From Nephthysia sp036513515 (GTDB lineage Bacteria > Chloroflexota > Dormibacteria > Dormibacterales > Dormibacteraceae), in the NCBI GenBank assembly GCA_036513515.1, contig DATBYW010000113.1, positions 25,462 to 89,461 on the forward strand: a stretch of DNA of 64,000 nt. The letters are read 5' to 3'. The translations under genes and the position numbers were made by a program. A model generated the notes under the pieces. The model ran no database searches. It was not told where the DNA came from and saw only the letters and a list, made by a program, of their open reading frames with translations. Below are positions 40,233-49,144 of the stretch, piece after piece. Each line of letters begins with the position of its first letter. The stretch's first letter is position 1.

Positions 40233-41114
40233 CTAGCCGAGCACCTTGTCCGGTACGAAGGTCCGGCGCAGAGGGTCGGTGTGCCCGAGCGCCACCAGCC
40301 GCCCGCTCTGGTCGTGGGCTCGCAGCAGTCCGGCATGGGGCTCGGGTAGCACCCGAACGGACCGCCCAAGGCGCACCTGAGCCTCCTGCTCGATGGTCAG
40401 CCGCACCCTCTCCATCGCCGGCAGAAGAACTTCCGGCGGCTGCAGCCTGGCCTCCACCGCCGCCAGGTCGGTCAGCTCGTCGGGCACGGAGGAATCCTCC
40501 AGGCGCAGCGGGCCGTAAGCGGTCCTCGCCAGCCGGCCCAGGTAGCCGCCCACGCCCAGCCGGTCGCCCAGATCTCGGGCCAGCGAGCGCAGGTACACGC
40601 CGCTCCCGCAGACCACACGGATCAGCGCTGTGGCCTGTTTCCCGGGCTCGAACTCGAGCAGCTCCGCTGAGTAGACCTCGACCTCCCTGGCGGCGGGCCG
40701 GTCGGCCTCGCCGGCGCGAGCCCGCTCGTAGGCTCGCCGGCCGTCCACCTTCACCGCCGAGAAGGCGGGCGGCTGCTGACTGATGCGACCCACGAAGCCG
40801 GCCAGGGCCGCGCTGACCTCCTCCGCACTGAGAGCGGCCGGGTCGGCAACCGGCTCCGGCTCCGCTTCCGCGTCGTCGGTGGCGGTCCGGAATCCAAGGT
40901 GGACGCGTGCCTCATAGCTTTTCGGCAGCTGGTGCGCGAAGTCGGAGAGCCGGGTCGCGGACTCGAAGAGGATTGGGAGGACGCCTGTCGCCAGCGGATC
41001 CAGTGTGCCGGCATGTCCGACACGCTTGGCCCGTGTCAGATCACGAAGGCGGCGGACGACCGAGAAAGAGGTCGCGCCGGCCGGCTTAGATACGTTGAGG
41101 ACGCCGGCTTGCAT
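40233..41114 (-). CDS. truB: tRNA pseudouridine-55 synthase
   Basis: The 293-residue enzyme makes Psi55 in the T loop of tRNAs. Motif II GHAGTLDPLATGVLP holds the catalytic Asp; KSYEARVHLG, QQPPAFSAVKVDGRRAYERAR and CGSGVYLRSLARDLG are typical. A C-terminal domain of about 60 residues follows. ATG 41114 lies 29 bp inside the nrnA 3' end, so translation is coupled. Confidence 0.96.
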   Translation of the reverse strand: MQAGVLNVSKPAGATSFSVVRRLRDLTRAKRVGHAGTLDPLATGVLPILFESATRLSDFAHQLPKSYEARVHLGFRTATDDAEAEPEPVADPAALSAEEVSAALAGFVGRISQQPPAFSAVKVDGRRAYERARAGEADRPAAREVEVYSAELLEFEPGKQATALIRVVCGSGVYLRSLARDLGDRLGVGGYLGRLARTAYGPLRLEDSSVPDELTDLAAVEARLQPPEVLLPAMERVRLTIEQEAQVRLGRSVRVLPEPHAGLLRAHDQSGRLVALGHTDPLRRTFVPDKVLG

Positions 41115-42117
41115 GTGCGCCCTCCATCGGCCTGGTGCGAGCGACAGCCTCGCGCGCGACGGCCAGGACGGCCTCCGTCGCCTGATCCATGGGAAGCGGC
41201 AGCTCCGCTCCCGCAGCCCGCAGGTGGCCGCCGCCGCCGAAGCGGGCGCAGAGCGCAGCCGAGTCGACCTCGCCGCGGCTCCGAACGCTGATCTTGGTGA
41301 GGCGGGAGCCGACCTCCTTGAACATGATCGCCAGCTCCAGACCTTCGATGCTGTTCAAGGTGTCGATGATGCCCTCGGCCTCCGCCATCACCGCCCCCGC
41401 CTCTCGCAGCATGCTCCTGGTCACCTTTGCCCAGGCCAGGCGGCCCTCCAACTCCACACGCAAACTGGCCATCGAGAGGCCGCTGAGCTTGAGCGTGGTC
41501 AGAGGCCGTGACTTGTACACCTTGGTCGCTATGTAGCTGGGGTCCGCGCCCAGGGCAGCCAGCCGGGCACCGGACTGCAGTGCCCGAGCCGTGGTGTTCT
41601 CGTGCCGGAAGCCACCGGTGTCCGTCATCAGTGCGGTGTAGAGGTTGGTGGCCATCGTGGGGGTGACCTCCCAGCCGAACTGCTCCAGCATGTCGAGGCA
41701 CATCTCGCCCACCGCCGCGGCCGAGGGCTCGATGATGTTCACGTCCCCGAACCTCGAGTTCGAGGTGTGATGGTCGACATTTACGATCGTGGCCTGTTCG
41801 GGGATCAGGTCGACCGCGCTTCCGGAGCGCTCCATGTTGCCCGCGTCGAAGAAGAGCACCAGCTGGATCGCCGATCCTGCCGGCGGTTCCTCCCGCACCA
41901 GCTCGAAGCCGGGCATCCAGCTGTACTTCTCCGGCAGCGGCGGCGGGATGACGACGTGGACGCGCTTGCCGCGCAGGCGCAGGGCCTCGGCGAAGGCGAG
42001 GCTGCAGCCCAGCGTGTCGCCGTCCGCGTCTTTGTGTCCGAAGATCAGGATCTCGTCGTTCCGCTCGCAGAGCGCCTTGAGCTCTTCGACTTCACTTCGC
42101 AGCCCGGCCAGCATCAT
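41086..42117 (-). CDS. nrnA: DHH-family bifunctional oligoribonuclease/pAp phosphatase (NrnA-like)
   Basis: The 343-residue protein has the DHH motifs GHKDADGDTLGC, FFDAGNMERSG and NVDHHTSNSRFGD, and the DHHA1 glycine-rich end FGGGGHLRAAG. NrnA degrades nanoRNA and pAp; in Terrabacteria it often sits between rbfA and truB as here. ATG 42117 overlaps the rbfA stop (ATGA). Confidence 0.93.
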   Translation of the reverse strand: MMLAGLRSEVEELKALCERNDEILIFGHKDADGDTLGCSLAFAEALRLRGKRVHVVIPPPLPEKYSWMPGFELVREEPPAGSAIQLVLFFDAGNMERSGSAVDLIPEQATIVNVDHHTSNSRFGDVNIIEPSAAAVGEMCLDMLEQFGWEVTPTMATNLYTALMTDTGGFRHENTTARALQSGARLAALGADPSYIATKVYKSRPLTTLKLSGLSMASLRVELEGRLAWAKVTRSMLREAGAVMAEAEGIIDTLNSIEGLELAIMFKEVGSRLTKISVRSRGEVDSAALCARFGGGGHLRAAGAELPLPMDQATEAVLAVAREAVARTRPMEGAHASRRPQRI

Positions 42118-42515
42118 CTTTCGTCCTCCCGTGGGGCACGGGCCGGCGGTGCTCTCCCTGCGTCCTCGGTATCCGGCAGGACCTCGCGCAGCCGCTGGGA
42201 GATGCGTACTGAATATTCGATCGAGGGGTCGAGCTCGAACCGGATCTCCGGCGAGAACTTGAGGTTCTCCAGTCGGCGGCCAAGCTCGTGACGGATCAAG
42301 CCGGTGGCGCTGCGGAGGCCCGCCAGCGTGTCCTTCTGCTGGGTCTCATCGCCCAGAACACTTATGCGGACCCGCGCCAAACGGAGGTCCGGCGACATCC
42401 GGACCCCGGTGATGCTGACGAATCCGATCCTCGGGTCCTTGAGGTCCCTTCGGATGATCTGCATGATCTCTTCCCGCACCAGCGCGCCGACCTGGTCGGC
42501 TCGGTGACCGCCCAT
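42114..42515 (-). CDS. rbfA: ribosome-binding factor A
   Basis: The 133-residue KH-like protein helps mature the 30S subunit and 16S rRNA 5' end. Typical segments are VREEIMQIIRRDLKDPRIG and VSITGVRMSPDLRLARVRIS. The C-terminal 20 residues are a Pro/Glu/Arg tail. ATG 42515 has GAGGAG 4 nt upstream, which is set just after a strong hairpin at 42534-42562. Confidence 0.94.
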   Translation of the reverse strand: MGGHRADQVGALVREEIMQIIRRDLKDPRIGFVSITGVRMSPDLRLARVRISVLGDETQQKDTLAGLRSATGLIRHELGRRLENLKFSPEIRFELDPSIEYSVRISQRLREVLPDTEDAGRAPPARAPREDER

Positions 42516-42533
42516 GAGCTCCTCACTTAAGCG

Positions 42534-42562
42534 GTCCCCATGAACCCACGATTCATGGGGAC
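42534..42562 (-). promoter_or_regulatory. 11-bp perfect hairpin between infB and rbfA
   Basis: GTCCCCATGAA and TTCATGGGGAC pair perfectly around a 7-nt loop, 2 bp after the infB stop and about 18 bp before the rbfA start. There is no T tract. It may attenuate or process the infB-rbfA transcript or be a dispersed palindrome. Confidence 0.55.
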
Positions 42563-42564
42563 TG

Positions 42565-44550
42565 TCAGTTTTCCTCGCGTTCCAGGCGGAAGCTCTCGAT
42601 GGTGTCGCCGGGCTCGAAGGCTTCGAAATGCTCCAGCCCGATCCCGCACTCCTGCCCCGCGATCATCTCGCGCACCTCTTCCTTGAAGTGCTTGAGAGAC
42701 GTGATCCGGCCTTCCCAGATCTGGTCGCGGCCACGATTGAGCCTCACATGGGAACCCCTGGTCACCCGACCCTCGAGCACCCTGGAGCCCGCGATCAAGC
42801 CCAGCCTTGGAATCTTGATCGGCATGATGACCTCGACGCGGCCCTCCCAGACCTCGCGATAGGTCGGCTCGCGAAGACCACGCGCCGCTCGCTCGACGTC
42901 CTCGGTGAGCTTGTAGATGATGTCGTAGTAGCGGGCTTCGACCTTCTCCCGCTCGGCGGCACGCTCCGCGGCGGGCGTCGGCTTCAAGTTGAAGCAGATG
43001 ATGATCGCGTTCGAGACGCTGGCGAGCAGGACGTCCGAGTCCGTGACCGCGCCGACGCCGGAACCGACCACGCTGATCTTGACAGCAGGGTCCTGGATCT
43101 TCTGGAGGCTGCTCAGCACCGCCTCCAGGCTGCCCTGGGCGTCGGCCTTGACCACCAGGTTGAGCTCCTTGGCCTCCCCTTGCTGGGCGCGCCTGGCCAG
43201 CTCCTCGAGAGTGATCCTGGGCGCCGCGCCCTGCCTGGCGCCTTCAACGGACCGTCGCTCCTGCAGCTTGGTCAGTGCGATCTGGCGGGCGGCCTTCTCC
43301 GAGCCGACCACCTGGAAGATGTCGCCGGCGCTGGGCACCTCGCTCATGCCGCTGACCACCACCGGGGTCGCCGGCGGGGCCTCGGTGACGTTCTCTCCGC
43401 GGTCGTTGCTCAGCGCCCGCGCGCGGCCGTAGATGTGGCCGCAGACGAAGTGGTCGCCGACGTGCAGCGTCCCGTTCTGGACCAGCACCGTGGCCACCGG
43501 GCCGCGTCCGCGCTCAAGGTTGGCGTCCACGATGGTGCCGAGCGCGGGCCGGTCGGGGTTGGCCTTCAGGTCCAGGATCTCGCTGGAGAGGACGATCGTG
43601 GTGAGCAGGTCGTCGAGGCCCTCACCGGTCCGGGCCGAGACGTGCACGCACTCGGACTCGCCGCCATAGTGGCGGGTGATCACGCCCCGGTCGGCCAGTT
43701 CCTGATGAACCCGGTCGATGTTGGCGTTCTCGCGGTCGATCTTGTTGATGGCGACCACGATCGGCACCCGCGCCGCCCGCGCGTGCTGGATGGCCTCGAC
43801 GGTCTGCGGCATCACGCCGTCGTCCGCCGCCACGACCAGCACCGCCACATCGGTGACGGAGGCGCCCCGAGCTCGCATTGCGGTGAAGGCCTCGTGACCG
43901 GGCGTGTCGATGAACACCACGGTCTCGCCGTCGGCGGTCTGGACCTGGTAGGCGCCGATCCGCTGCGTGATGCCGCCGGCCTCGCCGGAAGCGACCTTGG
44001 TCTTCCGGATCGCATCCAGGATGGACGTCTTGCCGTGGTCGACGTGGCCCAGGACCGTCACGATCGGGGGCCGGCGCCGCAGCTTGGCGGGGTCCTCGCT
44101 CTCCAGCGAGAAGAGCTGCTCGCGGGACGTGGTGACCAGGTTGCCCTCTTCACCGGTCGACTCGACGGCGACCACGTCCTCGGAGGCGATGGGCTCGACA
44201 GTCGCCCCGAAGTCGTCGGCCACGATCTCCGCGGTCCCGTAGTCGATGACCTGGTTCTTGGTGGCCATGATGCCGCTCTGCATCAGCTTCTTGATCACGT
44301 CCACCGGGCTGACGCGGAGCCTCTCCGCCAGGTCCTGGACGGTCACGGAGGGAGGCAGGGTGATATTCCGCTCACCGTTCGCAACGACCGTGGTGACACC
44401 AGCGGTGCGCTTGAACTGGTTGCGTGCCTTCTCGATCGCCGCCGGCGGCAGTGGCGCGGCGGGATTCCTCGTCAGCCGGTTCTGCTGAAGGTAGTTCAGC
44501 AGCTCCTTGTGACTGATGTTTAGTTCGCGTGCGAGTTCGTGTGCCTTCAT
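42565..44550 (-). CDS. infB: translation initiation factor IF-2
   Basis: The 661-residue GTPase brings fMet-tRNA to the ribosome. It has a short IF2-N domain (MKAHELARELNISHKELLNYL), a second IF2-N-like module (VTVQDLAERLRVSPVDVIKKLM), the G domain (GHVDHGKTSILDAI, DTPGHEAF, NKID, SART-like SARTGEG), and domains II-IV to the C-terminal fMet-binding domain. The long acidic N-terminal region of enteric IF-2 is absent. ATG 44550 follows ylxR by 54 bp. Confidence 0.97.
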   Translation of the reverse strand: MKAHELARELNISHKELLNYLQQNRLTRNPAAPLPPAAIEKARNQFKRTAGVTTVVANGERNITLPPSVTVQDLAERLRVSPVDVIKKLMQSGIMATKNQVIDYGTAEIVADDFGATVEPIASEDVVAVESTGEEGNLVTTSREQLFSLESEDPAKLRRRPPIVTVLGHVDHGKTSILDAIRKTKVASGEAGGITQRIGAYQVQTADGETVVFIDTPGHEAFTAMRARGASVTDVAVLVVAADDGVMPQTVEAIQHARAARVPIVVAINKIDRENANIDRVHQELADRGVITRHYGGESECVHVSARTGEGLDDLLTTIVLSSEILDLKANPDRPALGTIVDANLERGRGPVATVLVQNGTLHVGDHFVCGHIYGRARALSNDRGENVTEAPPATPVVVSGMSEVPSAGDIFQVVGSEKAARQIALTKLQERRSVEGARQGAAPRITLEELARRAQQGEAKELNLVVKADAQGSLEAVLSSLQKIQDPAVKISVVGSGVGAVTDSDVLLASVSNAIIICFNLKPTPAAERAAEREKVEARYYDIIYKLTEDVERAARGLREPTYREVWEGRVEVIMPIKIPRLGLIAGSRVLEGRVTRGSHVRLNRGRDQIWEGRITSLKHFKEEVREMIAGQECGIGLEHFEAFEPGDTIESFRLEREEN

Positions 44551-44604
44551 ACCCGAGCTAGTGATTATGCCCGCTTCGTAACCCTGGCAAACGCCGCTGG
44601 GTCC

Positions 44605-45015
44605 TCAGCCGTCCTCCGGTAACGCCGTGGCCGGCGCCGCTTCCCGGCGAGCCGTGTTCTCCAGCTCGCCCCACAACGCAGTGTCCACCTGAGACTTGAG
44701 CGCCCGCTCCAGTGCTCGCCTGCGACGGGCAAGCTCGATGCAACCCATGCTCGGGTGCAAGTATGCTCCCCGGCCCGGTGCCCGGCCGGTGCGATCCAGC
44801 CGGACGGTACCGTCGAGACCTCGAACCAGGCGAAGCAGAGTTCCCTTACCCGACTCGTCCCGGCACCCGAGGCAGGTGCGGCTTGGGGTACGCGGGCCTC
44901 TGCCGCGGTCCCCCTCCGACGGGGCGGTCAGGGTCACCTGCGCCTGGAGGACGTCCTGCCCGGCGGACGCGGCGCCGTCCCGTGTCGCCCTGGACCTTTT
45001 CCTGCGAGGCGTCAC
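44605..45015 (-). CDS. ylxR: YlxR-family (DUF448, RnpM-type) RNA-binding protein
   Basis: The 136-residue product has the YlxR core: RTCLGCR, then LLRLVRGLDGTVRLD and GRGAYLHPSMGCIELARRR. In Bacillus the protein modulates RNase P. About 45 residues of basic, low-complexity sequence precede the core; the true start may be further in. GTG 45015 overlaps the nusA stop (GTGA), which favours it. Position between nusA and infB is classic. Confidence 0.92.
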   Translation of the reverse strand: MTPRRKRSRATRDGAASAGQDVLQAQVTLTAPSEGDRGRGPRTPSRTCLGCRDESGKGTLLRLVRGLDGTVRLDRTGRAPGRGAYLHPSMGCIELARRRRALERALKSQVDTALWGELENTARREAAPATALPEDG

Positions 45016-46001
45016 TCGGATTGGGGGTCGCCAGCCGGCTGGGCGTCGCCTTTGATGTCGACGCGCCAGCCGGTCAGCTTGGCGGCCAGGCGGGCGTTCT
45101 GGCCGTCGCGGCCGATGGCCAGGGAGAGCTGGTCCCGGGGTACCCGGACGTGGGCGGTCCGCGTGTCCGTGTCTATCTCCACCGAGGTGACCCTGGCCGG
45201 ACCCAGGGCGGCGGCCACGAAGCGGGTGGCGTCCGCGTCCCAGGGGACGATGTCGACGTGCTCCTGTCCCAGCTCGGCGAGGAGCGAGCGGTGGCGCACC
45301 CCTCGCGGGCCCACGCAGGCCCCCACCGGATCGATGCCGGGCTCCGTGCTGGCCACCGCGATCTTGGTGCGCAGGCCCGGCTCGCGCACGATCGCCCGCA
45401 CCTGCACAGAGCCCGCCCCGATTTCCGGGACCTCGGCCTCGAGGAGCCGGAGCACGAAGGTTCGGCTCGCCCTGGAGACTCTGACCTGGGCCTGGCGGGG
45501 GCGGCCCTGGGGATCCTGGACCACCACCGTCACCGGCCGGCCCGGCCTCAGCTCCTCGCCCGGGATCTGCTCGTCGGGCGGCATCCAGCCCTCCACCTTC
45601 CCCATGTCGACGAAGACCGCCCCCCGCTCGACGCGGTCCACTATCCCGCTGCGGAGCTCGTCCCGGTGGCGGGCCACCTCGGAGAGCGCTCGCTCGCGCT
45701 CGAGGTCCCTCAGGTGCCTCATGACCGCCGTGCGGGCGGTCTGGGCGGCGAGCCGCTTGAACTGGTCGACGGGAAGCTCGATCTCGCTGGAGGAGCCGTC
45801 GGGCGCCACGTGGATCAGGCTCACCGTCATCGCCCCGGTGACGGGGGTGAGCCGGACAACGACCTCCCCGGGGGGCGCGAAGGCCCTTGTGTACGCGGCG
45901 GCCAGCGCCGCCTCAACCGTCCTCTGAAGATCCTCCAGGGGCACCCCGACCTCGGCGCTGAGTCTCTCCAGTGCGATGAGGGGAGACTCTTCGACCATCA
46001 C
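45012..46001 (-). CDS. nusA: transcription termination/antitermination factor NusA
   Basis: The 329-residue protein has the N-terminal polymerase-binding domain (ALERLSAEVGVPLEDLQRTVEAAL), an S1 domain (SGIVDRVERGAVFVDMGKVEG) and two KH domains (KIAVASTEPGIDPVGACVGPRGVR and DQLSLAIGRDGQNARLAAKLTGW). It lacks the extra C-terminal acidic repeats of Proteobacteria, normal for Gram-positives. GTG 46001 overlaps the rimP stop (GTGA). Confidence 0.96.
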   Translation of the reverse strand: MMVEESPLIALERLSAEVGVPLEDLQRTVEAALAAAYTRAFAPPGEVVVRLTPVTGAMTVSLIHVAPDGSSSEIELPVDQFKRLAAQTARTAVMRHLRDLERERALSEVARHRDELRSGIVDRVERGAVFVDMGKVEGWMPPDEQIPGEELRPGRPVTVVVQDPQGRPRQAQVRVSRASRTFVLRLLEAEVPEIGAGSVQVRAIVREPGLRTKIAVASTEPGIDPVGACVGPRGVRHRSLLAELGQEHVDIVPWDADATRFVAAALGPARVTSVEIDTDTRTAHVRVPRDQLSLAIGRDGQNARLAAKLTGWRVDIKGDAQPAGDPQSE

Positions 46002-46456
46002 AGTGCGGCCACCAGCCGGGTGCTGAGGAGGTCGTCCCAGCTCAGGTGCGTTATCTCGGCCTTCTGTCCGCGCACCGCGACGCCGGCGTCGTCCACGGCC
46101 GCAAGGATGCCCTCCAACGCCACCTCCCCGGCGCCGACCCGGTAGCGGACGTTGACCCGCCGTCCCAGGAAGCGCTCGTACTCCCCCCGGTCCCGCAGCT
46201 TGCGCTCGGCGCCTGGTGAGGAGACCTCCAGCGTGTAGGAGTCCTGGATCAGGTTGGCGTTGTCGAGGAGCGGGCTGGCGACCAGGCTCACGCGCTCGCA
46301 GTCGTCGAGTGAGACGAAGCCGTCGCGCTTGTCGATGGCTATGCGCAGCGTTCGACCCCCGCTGCCGGACTGCTCGATCGAGTAGACCGAGTAGCCCATG
46401 TGCGCCAGCGTCGGTTCCAGCAGCTGCTGGATCTCATTTATTGGCCAGGTCGGCAT
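45998..46456 (-). CDS. rimP: ribosome maturation factor RimP
   Basis: The 152-residue protein fits RimP: LEPTLAHMGYSVYSIE at the start, LRIAIDKRDGFVSLDDCERVS, and LEVSSPGAERKL, followed by a small SH3-like C-terminal domain. ATG 46456 is chosen at the normal N-terminus; the frame reaches 46528 into the secF 3' end. It heads the rimP-nusA-ylxR-infB-rbfA-nrnA-truB-ribF run. Confidence 0.93.
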   Translation of the reverse strand: MPTWPINEIQQLLEPTLAHMGYSVYSIEQSGSGGRTLRIAIDKRDGFVSLDDCERVSLVASPLLDNANLIQDSYTLEVSSPGAERKLRDRGEYERFLGRRVNVRYRVGAGEVALEGILAAVDDAGVAVRGQKAEITHLSWDDLLSTRLVAAL

Positions 46457-46478
46457 TTGCCCAGGCTCAGACAGAACG

Positions 46479-47477
46479 CTAACGGACCGGCCGCAGTCTC
46501 CGCCAGACGACAAGCAGGGGCGAGGCATTGAAGATCGAGCTGTAGGTGCCCGAGACGATCCCGATCAGCAGGGCCAGCACGAAGCCCTTCAGGGTCTCCC
46601 CACCGAAGAGCAGCAGCGCCACCAGCACCAGGACGACAGTGAAGCTGGTGATGATCGAGCGGGCCGCGGTCTGCATGATGCTCAAGTTCACGACCTGCTC
46701 GAAGGTGAGGCGGCTGGAGACGACCAGGTTCTCCCGGATCCGGTCGAAGACCACGATCGTGTCGTGGACGGAGAAGCCGACCACGGTCAGCACCGCGGTC
46801 AGGAAGAAGCTGTCGATCTCGCCGATCCGCAGGTTGAGGACTCTGCCCAGGATCGAGAAGATGCCCGCCAGCAGGAAGACGTCGTGCAGCAAGGCCAGCA
46901 GGGCGCTGCCGCCGAACTGGAAGCCGGATCGCCAACCGCCCTGCACGCGCCGGAAGCGGAAGGCCAGGTAGAGCAGGATCAGGACCGCGGCGGACACCAC
47001 GGCGACGAGGGCGCCTGTGACTATCTCGCTCGCCACCGTCGGGCCCACTGAGTCCGCCCGATAGGCGGCGATCGGGCCGCCGGTCTTCTGCAGGTCGTCC
47101 TTCACCGTCTGCTGCTGCGCTGGATTTAGCGGGCTGGCCCGGATGATGAAGCTGCCGTCCCCCGCCTGCTGGACCAGGCCGTTGATGTTGTCCCGAGCCA
47201 CAGTCGACTCGACTGCCTGGAGGCTGGGCGGGTTCTGGAACCTGACGATGAACTCGGTGCCGCCCGCGAAGTCGATCCCGAGCAGGAAGCCGCGGGTGAC
47301 CATCGAGATGATGCCCGGGATGATGATGATCAGCGAGAGGAGGAAGAACCAGTTCCGCCGCCCGACGATGTCCAGGCGCCTGACCCTGGGCTCGGGCCCC
47401 GTCGCCTCGACGGCCTCCGGCTCGGGCTCGGCCGTCAGCAGGCGGCCCGACCGTGCCTCGCGGCTAAGCTCGGCCAC
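46479..47477 (-). CDS. secF: protein translocase subunit SecF
   Basis: The 332-residue membrane protein has six predicted helices and the SecF motifs GIDFAGGTEF (P1 head), VGPTVASEI and the C-terminal FSVHDTIVVFDRIREN. With SecD it uses the proton gradient to pull exported chains out of SecYEG. A cytoplasmic N-terminal extension of about 40 residues precedes the first helix. GTG 47477 is 14 bp inside the secD 3' end. Confidence 0.96.
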   Translation of the reverse strand: MAELSREARSGRLLTAEPEPEAVEATGPEPRVRRLDIVGRRNWFFLLSLIIIIPGIISMVTRGFLLGIDFAGGTEFIVRFQNPPSLQAVESTVARDNINGLVQQAGDGSFIIRASPLNPAQQQTVKDDLQKTGGPIAAYRADSVGPTVASEIVTGALVAVVSAAVLILLYLAFRFRRVQGGWRSGFQFGGSALLALLHDVFLLAGIFSILGRVLNLRIGEIDSFFLTAVLTVVGFSVHDTIVVFDRIRENLVVSSRLTFEQVVNLSIMQTAARSIITSFTVVLVLVALLLFGGETLKGFVLALLIGIVSGTYSSIFNASPLLVVWRRLRPVR

Positions 47478-48918
47478 GCGCCACTCCCAGCACGGTGCCG
47501 CCGCGAGTCCAGCCGAAGTTCAGGACGATCGCCAGCAGGTTGTGCGTGATGATGATCGAGGAGAGCATGCTCACCGCCACGCCGATCATCAGCGTGATGG
47601 CGAAGCCCCTGACCGGCCCGGTGCCGGCGAAGGCCAGGATGCCGCTCGTGATCAGCGTGGAGATGTTCGAGTCGCGGATCGCCGGCCAGGCGCGCCGGAC
47701 GGCGGCGTCCACCGCGGCGCCTATCGTGCGCCCGGCGCGCATCTCCTCTTTGAAGCGTTCGAAGATCAGCACGTTGGCGTCGACGGCCATGCCCACGCTG
47801 AGGATGAAGCCGGCGAGCCCGCCGAGCGTGAGGGTGACGGTGAAGACCTTGAAGAGGGCCAGCACGATCCCCGCGTAGCAGAGCAGCGCCAGGCTGGCGA
47901 GCAGGCCGGGAAGCCGGTAGTAGGCGAGCATGAAGATGATCACCACGATCAGGCCGAGGAGGCCCGCGGCCAGGCTCCGCTTGACGGAATCCGCGCCCAG
48001 GCTGGCGCCCACGTCTGTGGACTGGATCACTGTCAGCTTGACGGGCAGCGAGCCTGAGTTGAGCAGCGTGGCCAGGTCCTTGGCGGACTGCTGGGTGAAG
48101 CCGGGGGTGCCGCCTGAGATGGTGGCGGTGCCGCCGGTGATCGGGTTCTGGATGTAGGGGTCGGTGACCAGCTTGCCGCCCTGGTCGAAGGGCTTGTAGA
48201 GCTGCAACGCCCTCTCGTTCCAGTGCGCGATGTCGTCAGGGGAAAGGTCCAGCCAGTTGGTGATGTGGCGCTGGGGACAGTCGGTGGTCGGACACGCGTT
48301 GTAGGCGTCGTTGGTGAGCTGGCTGAAGATGCCGGCTCCAGCCGAGTTGTAGTTCGTGTTGACCACCCAGGCGGTCCCCCCGCTGGGATCGAGCTGGGCA
48401 TTGGCGGAGGTGAGCATGTCGGCGCGCAGAGCCGTCTCCTGGGGTCGGTAGCCGGGCCAGGGGCCCGCCGTGACGGTGCTGTCGGCGACCCACTTGGTGG
48501 TCACCAGCTGCGCGGTGCGCCCGATCACGTCCTGGGCCTTGGAGGCCGGCACGCCGGCGAGCTGGACCTCGATGCGATCGTTGTTGCCGCCCGCGGGCTG
48601 CACCACCGGCTCGTTTACGCCAAGCGCGTTGATGCGCTTTTCGATCACGGCGATCGTCTTCTGCTGGACGTCGGCCCGGGTCTGGCCGGGTGGGAAGTTG
48701 GTGAGCTGCAGCTGCAGGTCGGTGCCCCCCTGGAGGTCCAGACCGCGGTGGAAGTAGAGCTGCGTACCGAGCACGGTTGGGGGAAGACCGGGCACGGCGC
48801 CGGTCAGCGGGTAGTGGTTGGTTATCCGGTAGATGTAGCCTGCTCCGTCCACCACCAGGGAGAAGATCAGCAGGGCCGCGACGACGACGCGTACCGGCCA
48901 GCTCAGTACGAGATGCAA
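47464..48918 (-). CDS. secD: protein translocase subunit SecD
   Basis: The 484-residue partner of SecF has an N-terminal helix, the large P1 region (HRGLDLQGGTDLQLQL, EKRINALGVNEPVVQ), and a C-terminal membrane block (AGIVLALFKVFTVTLTLGGLAG, VDANVLIFERFKEE). Compared with E. coli it lacks several hundred residues, as is usual outside Proteobacteria, and has an Asn/Thr/Cys-rich insert around 165-210. The start TTG 48918 is the only start after an in-frame TAA; it lacks a clear ribosome-binding site. Confidence 0.95.
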   Translation of the reverse strand: MHLVLSWPVRVVVAALLIFSLVVDGAGYIYRITNHYPLTGAVPGLPPTVLGTQLYFHRGLDLQGGTDLQLQLTNFPPGQTRADVQQKTIAVIEKRINALGVNEPVVQPAGGNNDRIEVQLAGVPASKAQDVIGRTAQLVTTKWVADSTVTAGPWPGYRPQETALRADMLTSANAQLDPSGGTAWVVNTNYNSAGAGIFSQLTNDAYNACPTTDCPQRHITNWLDLSPDDIAHWNERALQLYKPFDQGGKLVTDPYIQNPITGGTATISGGTPGFTQQSAKDLATLLNSGSLPVKLTVIQSTDVGASLGADSVKRSLAAGLLGLIVVIIFMLAYYRLPGLLASLALLCYAGIVLALFKVFTVTLTLGGLAGFILSVGMAVDANVLIFERFKEEMRAGRTIGAAVDAAVRRAWPAIRDSNISTLITSGILAFAGTGPVRGFAITLMIGVAVSMLSSIIITHNLLAIVLNFGWTRGGTVLGVARGRA

Positions 48919-49144
48919 AGCGGTAGGAGTTTACCCGGATGGGCTTTGGCTTCAATCACGCAGGTAGGAACGCCTGAACTCTAGCCGCCGTAACGCGCCC
49001 CACAGTTCCCTCCGTCTTGCGGGGAGTGTCGGGGACGGGGTACTTGCCAGGCTTAAGCCGTTGCTCCGCAGCAGCCCGGCTGGTTCGTGAATAGACCCCC
49101 ACCCTCGTCCTCCCCGGCAGCGGGAGGGAACTCTGTCCCCTGGT

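Noticed and set aside
41748..41762. LexA-like palindrome CGAACCTCGAGTTCG
   Set aside because: Spacer is 5 rather than 4 and the site is inside nrnA, away from any promoter.
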